DNA of 64,000 nucleotides from Prochlorococcus sp. AG-347-O22 (GTDB lineage: Bacteria; Cyanobacteriota; Cyanobacteriia; PCC-6307; Cyanobiaceae), in assembly GCA_003278845.1 (NCBI GenBank), contig QCCX01000002.1, positions 124,001-188,000 on the forward strand. Direction: 5' to 3'. The notes under the pieces are model-generated. The model searched no databases and was not told the origin of the DNA. It saw only the letters and a list, made by a program, of their open reading frames with translations. Both the position numbers and the translations under genes were made by a program. Below are positions 21,811 through 31,656 of the stretch, piece by piece; position 1 is the stretch's first letter; each line of letters opens with the position of its first letter.

Positions 21811-22665
21811 GTGCAAATTAAAATATCTAATAAGGACCAAGGAATTTTTGTCTTTCAATTAGATAAAAAAAATTACATTAAATTTTGTCCTGAAAGAGGA
21901 GGAGTTATCACAAATTGGGTTTCGGATGGTAATGAAATACTTTATTTCGATGAAACAAGATTTATGGACAAGACAAAAAGTATTAGGGGAGGCATTCCAA
22001 TCTTGTTTCCAATTTGTGGAAATCTCAATACCTCTAGTTCAGTATTTGGAAATGGTTATTTTCAATTACCGCAACATGGTTTTGCTAGGGATTCGAAATG
22101 GCAATACTCCTTTAATGAAAATGAAAAATTTTTGAGCTTATTCTTAATTGCATCTAAACAAAGCAAAAAATATTATCCTTTTGATTTCGAACTAAAAATA
22201 GAAGTTACCTTAAAAATTAACTTTTTAGAATTTGAAATTACAATCCATAACAAAACAGATTTTGCTATGCCTATAAATTTTGGTATGCATCCTTATTTTA
22301 ATATTTCAGATTTCAAAAATTTAGAGTTTGTTGATAATCCACTTAATTGTCAGGATCAAGAAAGAAACACTATAAGTAATACTTTGGATGAATTAAACAA
22401 AATTGATTTGGGAGTTGATCTACTTATGTATACTTCCGGTAGAAGCTCTTTTCGAGATAAGATTTTTAAAAGAGAGGTAATTTTAAATCATCCACATCCT
22501 TTTGATTTAGGCGTTATTTGGAGTGATCCTCCAAGAAGAATGATATGTCTCGAACCTTGGACTAGTCCCCGAAATTCTTTTGTTGATGGATTAAGAAACA
22601 TTATGATTCCTTCAAATGATAGTAAAAGGTTAAATGCCTCAATACAAATAAAATCTCTTAAGTAA
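21811..22665 (+). CDS. Aldose 1-epimerase-like (galactose mutarotase superfamily) protein
   Basis: 284-residue beta-sandwich protein of the mutarotase-like superfamily; close in style to hexose-phosphate mutarotases (YeaD type). Visible elements are IRGGIPILFPICGN, QLPQHGFARDSKW with a conserved histidine, and NFGMHPYFNIS with a second histidine; the late acidic residue is in ICLEPWTSPRN. Starts at GTG (21811), 9 bases after the hydrolase stop. Specificity (free sugar or sugar phosphate) cannot be decided here. Confidence 0.85.
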   Translation: MQIKISNKDQGIFVFQLDKKNYIKFCPERGGVITNWVSDGNEILYFDETRFMDKTKSIRGGIPILFPICGNLNTSSSVFGNGYFQLPQHGFARDSKWQYSFNENEKFLSLFLIASKQSKKYYPFDFELKIEVTLKINFLEFEITIHNKTDFAMPINFGMHPYFNISDFKNLEFVDNPLNCQDQERNTISNTLDELNKIDLGVDLLMYTSGRSSFRDKIFKREVILNHPHPFDLGVIWSDPPRRMICLEPWTSPRNSFVDGLRNIMIPSNDSKRLNASIQIKSLK

Positions 22666-22678
22666 TTTTGCAATACTT

Positions 22679-24028
22679 ATGAAATTTGTCGTTATAGATG
22701 ATGATCCCACAGGCTCTCAAACTGTTCACGATTGTTTATTACTTCTTAAGTGGGACTGTTCAACTTTAGTCAAAGGTTTTGAATCTAAATCTAATTTATT
22801 TTTTATTTTGGCTAATACAAGGTCACTATCGGAAATTAATGCGAAATTAACAATAGAGGAAATTTGCAAAAATCTTAAGGCTGTAATTACTTCTCAAGCC
22901 TATGAAGAAGAAATTGTTTTTATAAGTAGAGGCGACTCTACTCTTCGAGGACATAACTATTTAGAGCCAATTGCTCTAAATAGTTGCTTAGGTCCTTTTG
23001 ATGCTACTTTTCATATTCCAGCTTTCATAGAGGGTAAAAGATTAACAATTAATGGATCTCATTTTGTTGATAAAACTCCTATTAGTCAAACAATTTTTGC
23101 AAAAGATAAAATTTTTGGATATGAGACAAGTAATGTCAAGAATCTTTTATTTCAGCAGAGTAAATCGCAAATAAATTTTGAAGATATTCAAAATCTTTTA
23201 TTGTCAGATATCGAAATGCTAAATGATGAAGAAAATAATATAGTTTTTAAAACACTTAAGAACTTGAAGAATAATAAACATGTAGTTGTAGATGTAGAGA
23301 ATTATTCTCAACTAAAAAAATTTTCTTTAGTAATTAAAAAATTAATTAAACAAAAAAAATTCCTTTTTCGAACTGCAGCAAGTTTTATAAGTTCAATTTC
23401 AGAGAAAAAAAATGTCTCTCAGAGTGAAATATTTTTCTCTAATTTAAGAATTAGAAATAAAAAAAATAGTTTTCTTCCGGGACTTATAATTGTTGGATCT
23501 TATGTAGAACTTTCTACAATACAATTGAATAATTTATTAAAGATAAGCACTTGCAATCCAGTTGAATTAGATGTTTTTGAATTCTTTAAAATTACTTCAT
23601 CAGTTAATAATCAGAAGCGAAGGAATTTGTTTAAAAATAAATTTTTGAAAGAAATTAGATTTTCTTTTGAGAAAGGAAAAACTCCTGTTTTGTTTACTTC
23701 AAGGAAATTTATGTCTTTAGATGCTTCTGAACTATTTAATTTTTATAATTTACTTGCTTGTTTTATTGCTGAAATAGTCGCAGATTTAAAGTATGAAATA
23801 GGATATTTGATTTCAAAAGGCGGAATAACAACAAATTTGATTCTTAGTAAGGGACTTTATGCAGATTATGTTTATCTTGAAGGACAGATTTTAACTGGCA
23901 TTTCAGTAGTGACTTACAATCTAAAAAATGGAGAAAAACTTCCCATTGTTACTCATCCTGGAAACATTGGCACCAAAGATTCACTAGTTAATATTTGGAA
24001 AGTTTTTGAAAATAAAAATAATTTTTAA
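22679..24028 (+). CDS. DUF1537 / OtnK-type four-carbon acid-sugar kinase family protein
   Basis: 449 residues. The N-terminus has the family signature VVIDDDPTGSQTVHD, and the region FISRGDSTLRGHNY is the substrate-binding RxDSTLRGH motif of four-carbon sugar-acid kinases. The C-terminal nucleotide-binding half has a glycine-rich SKGGITTNLIL, and ends with VTHPGNIGTKDSL, matching the family's G-x-K-G-F/G-D region. So the kinase motifs look intact. Biological substrate is unknown; no dehydrogenase or aldolase partner is adjacent, unlike in otn operons. It follows the mutarotase-like gene closely. Confidence 0.85.
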   Translation: MKFVVIDDDPTGSQTVHDCLLLLKWDCSTLVKGFESKSNLFFILANTRSLSEINAKLTIEEICKNLKAVITSQAYEEEIVFISRGDSTLRGHNYLEPIALNSCLGPFDATFHIPAFIEGKRLTINGSHFVDKTPISQTIFAKDKIFGYETSNVKNLLFQQSKSQINFEDIQNLLLSDIEMLNDEENNIVFKTLKNLKNNKHVVVDVENYSQLKKFSLVIKKLIKQKKFLFRTAASFISSISEKKNVSQSEIFFSNLRIRNKKNSFLPGLIIVGSYVELSTIQLNNLLKISTCNPVELDVFEFFKITSSVNNQKRRNLFKNKFLKEIRFSFEKGKTPVLFTSRKFMSLDASELFNFYNLLACFIAEIVADLKYEIGYLISKGGITTNLILSKGLYADYVYLEGQILTGISVVTYNLKNGEKLPIVTHPGNIGTKDSLVNIWKVFENKNNF

Positions 24029-24030
24029 AA

Positions 24031-25455
24031 TTAGAAATTTGAGATAATTTCTTCAGCAAAACTGCTGCAGGATAAGGGTTCTACTTTTGGTTCCATTAAG
24101 CGTGCTAGATCATAGGTGACTTTTTTTTGCTCTATTGCCTTACTTAAACCATTAGTAATTAAGTTAGCTGCTTCATCCCAACCAAAATATTCAAGCATCA
24201 TTACACCACTAAGAATTACTGAGCCTGGGTTAATCTTATTTAAGCCTGCATGTTTTGGCGCAGTACCGTGCGTAGCTTCGAAAATTGCTGCATTATCTCC
24301 AATATTTGCACCAGGAGCCATACCTAGACCACCAACAATTGCTGCAGCTGCATCAGAAACATAGTCTCCATTGAGATTTAAGGTCGCAAGAATTGAATAT
24401 TCTTGAGGTCTAGTTTGAATTTGTTGAAATATACTATCAGCTATCCGATCATCAACAAGAATAAGTTCTTTCCATTTTCCATCTCCGTGAGAATTTGATA
24501 TTGATGCAATAACTTCTTTAATTTCTTCGCAAATGAATGCTTTTTTGTTATTTGTAAGCTTATCAAAACCTGGTTCAATTTTTCGAGCATTATTCTCAAT
24601 TGTAATTTCTGGATTTTTCTGAATATTATCTAAAATCCAGCTTTCTCTTTCTGTAATGCAATCTTCTCTAAATTCATTAACTGCTAATTCATATCCCCAA
24701 TCTCTAAATGCACCTTCTGTATATTTCATAATATTCCCTTTATGTACAAGAGTCACATGCCTTTTATCTCCTGATAATCTTTTGGCATGTTCGATAGCTT
24801 TTCTAATATGCCTTTGGCTACCAGATTTACTCACCGGTTTTATTCCAATACCTGATCCATCGGGTATAGATCTATTTTTTAAATTTTTACTTTTTGGTAT
24901 GACAACTTTATTTAAGTGATTAATTAATTCAAGACAATTATTATCTTCCGCTTCCCATTCAATTCCCATGTAAATATCCTCAGTATTTTCTCTATAAACA
25001 ATAACGTCTAAATTTTGAGGATTTTTGTGAGGGCTTGGAGTTCCTGAATAATATTTGCATGGTCTAACACAGCTATATAAATCAAATATTTGTCTTAATG
25101 CAACATTAAGAGATCTAATACCTCCACCGATGGGAGTCGTTAAAGGGCCTTTGATGGCAACACCAAAGTGTTTGATTGCTTCAATAGTATCTTGAGGGAG
25201 GTAGTTATATGTTCCATAAAGTTCACATGCTTCATCGCCTGCATAGACTTTGAACCAATTAATTTTTCTTTCATCTCCATAGCTTTTTTTAATAGCTGAA
25301 TCAAGAACGATTTGAGTTGCAGGCCAAATATCAACTCCAGTACCATCACCCCTAATAAATGGGACAATTGGATTATTAGGAACATTAGGTTTACCTTGAT
25401 TAAAAGTTATTATCTCGCCTTCATTAGGTAAAGTTAATTTTTCAAATTTTGGCAT
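24031..25455 (-). CDS. icd: NADP-dependent isocitrate dehydrogenase
   Basis: Produces 2-oxoglutarate, the carbon skeleton for ammonium assimilation. Substrate-binding DIYMGIEWEAED and cofactor segments (AIFEATHGTAPKHAG; NINPGSVILSGVMMLEYFGW) are present. Length 474 is the cyanobacterial size. In freshwater cyanobacteria icd is an NtcA target; I saw no clear GTA-N8-TAC site in the 210-base upstream gap, but a 9-bp inverted repeat is present there. Confidence 0.97.
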   Translation of the reverse strand: MPKFEKLTLPNEGEIITFNQGKPNVPNNPIVPFIRGDGTGVDIWPATQIVLDSAIKKSYGDERKINWFKVYAGDEACELYGTYNYLPQDTIEAIKHFGVAIKGPLTTPIGGGIRSLNVALRQIFDLYSCVRPCKYYSGTPSPHKNPQNLDVIVYRENTEDIYMGIEWEAEDNNCLELINHLNKVVIPKSKNLKNRSIPDGSGIGIKPVSKSGSQRHIRKAIEHAKRLSGDKRHVTLVHKGNIMKYTEGAFRDWGYELAVNEFREDCITERESWILDNIQKNPEITIENNARKIEPGFDKLTNNKKAFICEEIKEVIASISNSHGDGKWKELILVDDRIADSIFQQIQTRPQEYSILATLNLNGDYVSDAAAAIVGGLGMAPGANIGDNAAIFEATHGTAPKHAGLNKINPGSVILSGVMMLEYFGWDEAANLITNGLSKAIEQKKVTYDLARLMEPKVEPLSCSSFAEEIISNF

Positions 25456-25474
25456 AGCATTGAATTAATAAAAG

Positions 25475-25521
25475 ATAACTCATTGAAGTTCCTCGTATTG
25501 TAATTTGCTATGAGTTATTTT
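25475..25521 (-). repeat. Inverted repeat in the icd upstream region
   Basis: ATAACTCAT (25475-25483) and ATGAGTTAT (25510-25518) are perfect inverses, extended to about 12 pairs with one G-T. The spacer is 26 bases and the repeat ends 20 bases before the icd ATG. It could be a leader hairpin or an operator; no known site matches. Confidence 0.45.
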
Positions 25522-25665
25522 CTTTAAAACCTAGAAATTTATTACTCAAATGTGAATAGAGAATAGTTTATTGATCAGCATTTCAACATCTTTATTAAAA
25601 GAAAAAGTAGTTAATAAGCAAGTTAAAGCAAATTATGTCATTTTCAAAAAAATACTCAGCTACTT

Positions 25666-26097
25666 ATGAATGCGAGTTCAAATGTAAGTAATGTTGAAAT
25701 AGCTAATAAAATTGCTTCCACTGCAGCTTTGTTTCGGAAATATTTTCCAGATGCAAGCGTAAACTTTAGTCCCTGGGACAATGCAAATAATGAATCCATG
25801 CAAGATACTATTGATTTTGCGTTTCATTTTCCTGGTTGGAGTCCTCTTATTGAATGTAGAGCAATACTTTTACAATTAAGAATTGAAAATGATAATAATG
25901 GCAGAGTTCCGAAATTGTTGGGAATAATAATGCGAGGTATGATAGTTCCCTCCGAGAGATGGAGAGTGGCTACCATCGGTGATTGGGAAATGACTGGTAC
26001 TCATCTACCGCAAAAGGAACAAACAGATAACCTGTATTTGGTTTGTAAAGAACTTTATAAGCTATTCTCTACAACATCCACTGGTAACAAAAATTAG
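25666..26097 (+). CDS. Conserved cyanobacterial hypothetical protein, 143 residues
   Basis: Soluble protein, no signal peptide, with a well-structured-looking core (IDFAFHFPGWSPLIECRAILLQLRIE; GIIMRGMIVPSERWRVATIGDWE in separate parts). It contains a repeated aromatic/proline pattern but no catalytic motif I recognise. ATG start, on the same strand and 57 bases before ho1, so a link to bilin metabolism is possible by position only. Function unknown. Confidence 0.78.
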   Translation: MNASSNVSNVEIANKIASTAALFRKYFPDASVNFSPWDNANNESMQDTIDFAFHFPGWSPLIECRAILLQLRIENDNNGRVPKLLGIIMRGMIVPSERWRVATIGDWEMTGTHLPQKEQTDNLYLVCKELYKLFSTTSTGNKN

Positions 26098-26154
26098 CTG
26101 TTTTATGTATTTTCCTTGTAGATTAAATACACTTACAAAAATAAATCTAAATAT

Positions 26155-26865
26155 ATGGCAGTTGCGCTTGCAGGACAATTAAGAGAAGGGACAAAAAAAT
26201 CCCATACTATGGCAGAAAATACTGGCTTTGTGGCTTGTTTTTTAAAAGGAGTTGTTGAAAAAAAATCTTATAGAAAATTAATTAGTGATTTATATTTTGT
26301 TTATGAAGCTATGGAAGAAGAAATTGAAAGACTGGTCAATGAGGAACATCCCGTAATAAAACCTATAGGTTTTAAATCATTATTCAGGAAAGAAACTCTT
26401 GTAAATGATCTTAAATTTTATTTTGGTGAAAACTGGAAGAATGAAATTAATATTTCTCATTCAGCAAAAGAATATGTTGAAAGAATCCGAGAGGTCGCAA
26501 AAAAGTCACCAGAGCTCTTAGTTGGCCACCACTACACTCGCTATATAGGAGATTTATCTGGGGGGCAAATCTTGAAAAGGATCGCTAAAAAAGCATTAAA
26601 TTTGCAGGGAAATGATGGTTTAAATTTTTATGAGTTTGAATTAATTGCTGATGAAAAGAAATTCAAGGAAGAATATTCCCTTACTTTGAATCAACTTCCA
26701 ATAAATCAAAAGACGGCTGATGAAATTATTGATGAAGCTAATCAAGCTTTTACTTATAATATGAGAATGTTTAAGGAGCTTGAAGGTAACTTGATTGCTG
26801 TTTTAGGCAAGATTGTATTTAATTACATTACAAAAAAAGTAAGGAAAGGAAGTACCGAGACCTAA
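26155..26865 (+). CDS. ho1: Heme oxygenase
   Basis: Ferredoxin-dependent opening of heme to biliverdin IX-alpha, first step to bilins. The proximal heme ligand His17 is in [15 protein letters not shown], and the distal helix signature [14 protein letters not shown] lies near residues 124-137. Length 236 is typical of cyanobacterial HO1. It is the first gene of a tight ho1-pebA-pebB run (5-base and 0-base gaps), so one transcript should supply the whole route from heme to phycoerythrobilin. Confidence 0.97.
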   Translation: MAVALAGQLREGTKKSHTMAENTGFVACFLKGVVEKKSYRKLISDLYFVYEAMEEEIERLVNEEHPVIKPIGFKSLFRKETLVNDLKFYFGENWKNEINISHSAKEYVERIREVAKKSPELLVGHHYTRYIGDLSGGQILKRIAKKALNLQGNDGLNFYEFELIADEKKFKEEYSLTLNQLPINQKTADEIIDEANQAFTYNMRMFKELEGNLIAVLGKIVFNYITKKVRKGSTET

Positions 26866-26870
26866 TATTT

Positions 26871-27581
26871 ATGTTTGATTCATTAGTTGATTTCCTTAAA
26901 ACCAATATTGATGAATTAAATGGACATGAAGTACAAATATCTAGTGAATTCAAAGAACATCACAATGAAGACTCAAAATATATTATTAAAAATTGGCTTT
27001 TTTCATCTCCCGAATATAGAAAGTGGCGAATAACAAGATTAGATGGTGGCAAAAAACTGCAAGTGTTTAATACGGTCGCATATCCTAATTTTGATAGTGA
27101 ATTGCCTATTTTAGGAGCTGATATTTTATGGTTTGGAACTTCTCAAAAGTTATTAGCAATACTTGATTATCAACCTTTAATTCAAGAAAGCAAATATCTT
27201 GAAAAATATTGTTCAAGTTTAGGTAGTATTAAGAAAAAATATTCTGCATTTGATAATAACAAGATGAAGAATATATATGATTCAAAAAAGTATTTTTCCC
27301 CATGGGTGATTATATGTAGAGGAAATAAATTAAATCTTGATAGAGATTTAAATAATATATTCCATTCATTTGTAATTAATTATTTGAACATTTATAAATC
27401 GAATCCTGTTAATCAATTTTTAAATGCAGAAGAAATAAAGATTAATCAAATTAAATATGATAAGTACAGTTTTGAAAAAGACCCTGCAGATAAATTGTTT
27501 AAATCTTTTTTTGGAGAAAAATGGACAAGAAAATTTATCAATAAATTTCTATTCACATTAAATAATGAGATTATTCATTGA
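26871..27581 (+). CDS. pebA: 15,16-dihydrobiliverdin:ferredoxin oxidoreductase
   Basis: Ferredoxin-dependent bilin reductase that converts biliverdin to 15,16-dihydrobiliverdin. The sequence shows the bilin-reductase family pattern: [34 protein letters not shown] in consecutive parts, [17 protein letters not shown], and the C-terminal [20 protein letters not shown]. The catalytic aspartate is expected in the GADILWFG segment. Length 236. The start lies 5 bases after ho1, and the stop directly abuts pebB. PebA and PebB cannot always be told apart by eye; the order after ho1 and comparison of motifs support this call. Confidence 0.93.
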   Translation: MFDSLVDFLKTNIDELNGHEVQISSEFKEHHNEDSKYIIKNWLFSSPEYRKWRITRLDGGKKLQVFNTVAYPNFDSELPILGADILWFGTSQKLLAILDYQPLIQESKYLEKYCSSLGSIKKKYSAFDNNKMKNIYDSKKYFSPWVIICRGNKLNLDRDLNNIFHSFVINYLNIYKSNPVNQFLNAEEIKINQIKYDKYSFEKDPADKLFKSFFGEKWTRKFINKFLFTLNNEIIH

Positions 27582-28343
27582 ATGTTAATAGAAGATACTA
27601 TTTTTTATAGGCCAGATTGGAGATGGCATAATTTTTTAAAATATTTAACAAATAATTTAAGTAAATATAACTGTTTAGAAAAAACAATACCCTCGGAATA
27701 TTCTTATAAAGATTCAACTTATGGTTCAAAAAAATCAAAAAAAAATGTGAATCTTTCTACTTGGGGTGTATCGCATAAAAAAAGAATTAAATTCGCAAGG
27801 GCAGTGTGTATTAATAGTCCAAATTATTCTGTTTTAAATTTTTTAATTATTCCTAATACTATTTATAACGTCCCATTTTTTGGAGTAGATTTTGTTTCTC
27901 TACCTAATAGTCATTTATTAGTATTAGATTTTCAGCCTTCATTAAAAGTAGAAAATCAGTATAGTGATAAATTAATAAAAAAATTGATAGATCTTAAAAC
28001 TCGTTGTCACTCATCACTTCCACTAGCTGAAAGAATGTCTGATGATATAGCTAGATTTTTTTCTCCAGGAGTAATCTGGTCAAAACTGCCAAAAGAAGAA
28101 AGAAGTGATTTTTTAATTGCTAATCAGCTTTATACCTCATTTAAGGAATATCTTAATTTGTATTTGGAAATTCTTTTCGAAAGCAGAGAAGCCAATTTGG
28201 AACTGCAAAAAGAATTAATAAATGGTCAAAATAATTACTTGAAATACAGAAGAGATAATGATCCAGCGAGGCCAATGTTGTCGAGTTTGTTTGGTAAAGA
28301 ATTTACTGAATCTTTAATTAAAGAAGTTTTATTTACTAATTAA
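27582..28343 (+). CDS. pebB: Phycoerythrobilin:ferredoxin oxidoreductase
   Basis: Second bilin reductase, converting 15,16-dihydrobiliverdin to phycoerythrobilin. The family signatures are [23 protein letters not shown] in consecutive parts, [10 protein letters not shown], and the C-terminal [20 protein letters not shown]. The first ATG follows the pebA stop with no gap, as expected for channelling or coupled translation. Length 253. Its product is the chromophore of phycoerythrin; no phycoerythrin gene is in this window. Confidence 0.94.
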   Translation: MLIEDTIFYRPDWRWHNFLKYLTNNLSKYNCLEKTIPSEYSYKDSTYGSKKSKKNVNLSTWGVSHKKRIKFARAVCINSPNYSVLNFLIIPNTIYNVPFFGVDFVSLPNSHLLVLDFQPSLKVENQYSDKLIKKLIDLKTRCHSSLPLAERMSDDIARFFSPGVIWSKLPKEERSDFLIANQLYTSFKEYLNLYLEILFESREANLELQKELINGQNNYLKYRRDNDPARPMLSSLFGKEFTESLIKEVLFTN

Positions 28344-28375
28344 AAGTCTTATAATTTATTGAAATTTGAAATCAT

Positions 28376-28849
28376 ATGAAAAAAATTTCTGTTCTTTTTG
28401 TATGTTTGGGAAATATTTGTAGGTCCCCTGCAGCAGAAGCTATCTTTATAAGTCTAATTGAACAGAAGGGATTAACTGATGGCTTTATTGTAGATTCTGC
28501 TGGAACTGGGAGTTGGCATATTGGGAAAAAAGCTGACTCTAGGATGAGAATTGCGGCAGAAAGAAGAAATATAAATATCTTAAGCAGGGCTCGTCAAATT
28601 ACAGGCAAAGATTTAAACGAATTTAACTATATTCTTGCGATGGATAACTCAAATTTTAGAAATATTCAAGATCTTAAAAATAGAACAGCTTCAACTGATT
28701 TTGCATCTATTAAAAAAATGCAAGATTTTAGATCAGTTTTTAATGAGCAAGAAGTTCCTGACCCATATTTTGGTGGTGATGAGGGCTTCGAATATGTCCT
28801 TGATATTTTAGAAGATTCTGTAAACGGTTTTTTGGAAAGTATTTCTTGA
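28376..28849 (+). CDS. Low-molecular-weight protein-tyrosine phosphatase
   Basis: 157 residues. The P-loop CLGNICRSP starts at Cys10, the nucleophile, at the usual N-terminal position, and the general-acid loop VPDPYFGGDEGF lies near residue 127. Both are intact, so it should be an active phosphatase. Bacterial members often act with capsule or polysaccharide tyrosine kinases; none is present here. ATG at 28376, 32 bases after pebB, and convergent with panC-cmk with 2 bases between the stops. Confidence 0.93.
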   Translation: MKKISVLFVCLGNICRSPAAEAIFISLIEQKGLTDGFIVDSAGTGSWHIGKKADSRMRIAAERRNINILSRARQITGKDLNEFNYILAMDNSNFRNIQDLKNRTASTDFASIKKMQDFRSVFNEQEVPDPYFGGDEGFEYVLDILEDSVNGFLESIS

Positions 28850-28851
28850 AT

Positions 28852-30384
28852 TTATTTGATCTCAACTTCTTTAGGAATCTTGTCGTTATAAAGATCAATA
28901 ATTTGATCTACTACCTCATTAATTGAATATCTATCCGTAATAATTTCTATTGCGTCATTCGCTTTTATTAGAGGTGAAATTTCCCTGTTGGAATCTTCAA
29001 AATCTCTTTTCTTTATAAGTTCCTTTAGGGTATCAATATCTATGTCTTGTGAGTCTTTACTTTGTTTGTCAGATTTTCTTCTTTTTGCTCTTTCATCGAT
29101 GCTGGCAGTTAAAAATATTTTAAGTTCTGCATTAGGAAAAACAGTAGTTCCTATATCTCTTCCCTCAGCAACAAGTCCGCCTGATTCTCCAATTTTTCTT
29201 TGTTCTTCTACTAAGAATTTTCTTACTTCTTTAATTGAAGAAATTTTAGAAACAATAGAACTTATCTCTTGTGATCTAATTTCTTCTGTAACACAGTAGT
29301 TATTAATAAAAACATCCTGATGTGAATTTGTATTCGACTTGAAAACAATAGATATATCTTTAAGAATATTCTTTAATTTTTTTTCTTTTTTATAATCAAT
29401 ACTTTCTTTTACCATAAGCCAACTCAATGCTCTATACATTGCTCCAGTATCTAAATATAAAAGTTTAAGTTTCTTCGCTATTAACTTTGTTACAGTACTT
29501 TTACCTGATCCTGCAGGACCATCAATTGCAATAATCGGTCTTCTTTTCATTAGGAAAACGTGATCAATTAATCTTGTCTCTCCACATTTTATCGCACCAG
29601 CAAGTAATGAAATATTATCCTCAAGTCTTATTTTTTGGAGTGTATGAGGGTGTAAATGTTCTAAATATTCAATTGAAATTTTTTTTGATGATAGCTTTTT
29701 AATTATTTCGTTTAAATTGATCTTTTTTTCTTGTTGAAAAATTTTTTTTGCTTCTAATAACTCATTTGAAAAAAACCTAATCAATTTTCTCTCGTTTTTT
29801 GATAAATGTACATTTCGTGAACTTAAAGGAATTCCATCAAAATCTCTTTGTGTAGCAATAGATTTTATAGCAACATTTAAGTTCTTTCTTCGGACAAGAT
29901 TTTTTAAAATTAAAAGTTGTTGCCAATCTTTTTCTCCTAAGTAAAGATTTTTTGGCTTGATGAGGTTAAGTAGTCTATAAACTACTGTACAAACGCCATC
30001 AAAATGTCCAATTCGATTTACTCCACATAATGCAGAAGATAATTCTATTGGAGCTTTTAGGAAGCTAATATTTTTATTATTTGGTGGATATATATCTTCA
30101 TTACTTGGGATGAAGATGGCATCTGCGCCATTTGAAAGGGAGATTTTTATATCATTATCAATTGTTTTAGGGTAATTCTCTAAATCTAACTTATTATCAA
30201 ATTGCAGTGGATTAATAAAAATACTCACTAAATTAACATTAGAATTGTCATTTTTTGCTGTTGATATTAGTTTTATATGTCCATTATGAAGATTACCCAT
30301 TGTTGGAATAAAGTTAATTTCACTATTTATATTTCTTCTCCAATTTTCTATTTCTTTAGTTTTCCTTATGATTACTTTTTTCAC
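28852..30384 (-). CDS. panC/cmk: Bifunctional pantothenate synthetase / cytidylate kinase
   Basis: Fusion typical of cyanobacteria. Residues 1 to about 278 form pantothenate synthetase (MGNLHNGHIKL, GEKDWQQL, FDGIPLSSRN), which joins pantoate and beta-alanine. From about residue 280 a cytidylate kinase follows, with the P-loop IDGPAGSGKST near 288-298, GAMYRALSW, and AEGRDIGTTVFPNA, making CDP from CMP. Length 510. The joint is MKRRPIIAIDGPAGSG. No frameshift: both domains are in one frame. Confidence 0.97.
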   Translation of the reverse strand: MKKVIIRKTKEIENWRRNINSEINFIPTMGNLHNGHIKLISTAKNDNSNVNLVSIFINPLQFDNKLDLENYPKTIDNDIKISLSNGADAIFIPSNEDIYPPNNKNISFLKAPIELSSALCGVNRIGHFDGVCTVVYRLLNLIKPKNLYLGEKDWQQLLILKNLVRRKNLNVAIKSIATQRDFDGIPLSSRNVHLSKNERKLIRFFSNELLEAKKIFQQEKKINLNEIIKKLSSKKISIEYLEHLHPHTLQKIRLEDNISLLAGAIKCGETRLIDHVFLMKRRPIIAIDGPAGSGKSTVTKLIAKKLKLLYLDTGAMYRALSWLMVKESIDYKKEKKLKNILKDISIVFKSNTNSHQDVFINNYCVTEEIRSQEISSIVSKISSIKEVRKFLVEEQRKIGESGGLVAEGRDIGTTVFPNAELKIFLTASIDERAKRRKSDKQSKDSQDIDIDTLKELIKKRDFEDSNREISPLIKANDAIEIITDRYSINEVVDQIIDLYNDKIPKEVEIK

Positions 30385-30482
30385 TTTGTTTTTAAAAAAT
30401 AAATCTATTTGATAAATAATTACTGGACAAAAGCAATCTTAGGAGGAATATCTATATAGGGAAAGTCTATCATTTTTATTTC

Positions 30483-31526
30483 ATGGATTACAAAACATCA
30501 GGTGTGGATATAGAAGCTGGGCGAGAATTTGTTTCCGAAATCAAACAGGCAGTTGAAGGGACTCATACATCTAATGTGATTGAGGGTATTGGTGGGTTCG
30601 GAGGTTTGTTTAGAATTCCTATCGATAGTTTTAAAAAACCAGTTCTTGTTTCAGGAACTGATGGTGTTGGAACAAAATTAGAATTAGCTCAAAGCAGAAA
30701 CTTTCACTTTGAGGTTGGTATTGATTTAGTTGCTATGTGCATGAACGATATAATTACTAGTGGTGCAAAACCTTTATTTTTTCTAGATTATATTGCTACT
30801 GGTAAGCTTGATAAGAAACAATTATTGAGGGTTGTTCAGGGAATTTCACATGGATGCCGAGAAAACAACTGTTCATTACTCGGCGGAGAAACTGCTGAAA
30901 TGCCTGGATTTTATTCGAAAAATAAGTATGATCTTGCAGGATTTTGTGTTGGAATAGTTGATGAGGATAAGCTTATTAATGGTAAAAAAGTCTCTGAAAA
31001 TGACTTAATAATTGCTTTAAAAAGTAATGGAGTTCATAGTAATGGCTTTAGTTTAGTAAGAAAAATTATTCAAAACAATAATCAAATAGATAAAGAATTT
31101 GAAAAATTTTCTTACTTAAATTTTTATGATGAGTTATTGAAACCTACAAAAATTTACAATAATGTGATTAACCAAATCTTATCTGAAAATATAGAAATTA
31201 AAGCAATGTCTCATATAACTGGAGGAGGAATCCCAGAAAATTTACCAAGATGTATGCCTACTGATTTTATCCCTTATATCAATACCAGTTCTTGGGAAAT
31301 ACCTATTTTATTTAAATTCCTTCAAGAGAAAGGATCTATTCCTGAAAAAGATTTTTGGAATACTTTCAATCTTGGCGTGGGATTTTGTTTAATTATTGAT
31401 AAACAATTTAAGGACGCTATATTAAGTATCTGTAAAGATTACGATATAGATAGTTGGGAAATTGGAAAGATAGTTCGAAAAAATGAAACAACAATTAATA
31501 AATTTTTGCCAGAAATTTTAACTTAA
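30483..31526 (+). CDS. purM: Phosphoribosylformylglycinamidine cyclo-ligase
   Basis: Fifth step of purine synthesis, closing the imidazole ring (AIR synthetase). Signatures: SGTDGVGTKLELA, GIDLVAMCMNDI, LGGETAEMPGFY and MSHITGGGIPENLPR. Length 347 is standard. ATG start after a 98-base gap; divergent from panC-cmk. Confidence 0.97.
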   Translation: MDYKTSGVDIEAGREFVSEIKQAVEGTHTSNVIEGIGGFGGLFRIPIDSFKKPVLVSGTDGVGTKLELAQSRNFHFEVGIDLVAMCMNDIITSGAKPLFFLDYIATGKLDKKQLLRVVQGISHGCRENNCSLLGGETAEMPGFYSKNKYDLAGFCVGIVDEDKLINGKKVSENDLIIALKSNGVHSNGFSLVRKIIQNNNQIDKEFEKFSYLNFYDELLKPTKIYNNVINQILSENIEIKAMSHITGGGIPENLPRCMPTDFIPYINTSSWEIPILFKFLQEKGSIPEKDFWNTFNLGVGFCLIIDKQFKDAILSICKDYDIDSWEIGKIVRKNETTINKFLPEILT

Positions 31527-31656
31527 ATTTTTTATTTTTTTAAATGAGTTTTAAAAAATTATTTTTTATACCCAAATGAAAAAGTTAGGTGTAATATAAT
31601 AAGATTACCGCCGAATTATATCGGAAGTTTAAGTATTAAGATTTAACCTTTATTCA

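Noticed and set aside
25456..25665. NtcA site (GTA-N8-TAC) before icd
   Set aside because: The nearest candidate keeps GTA but not TAC at the right spacing.
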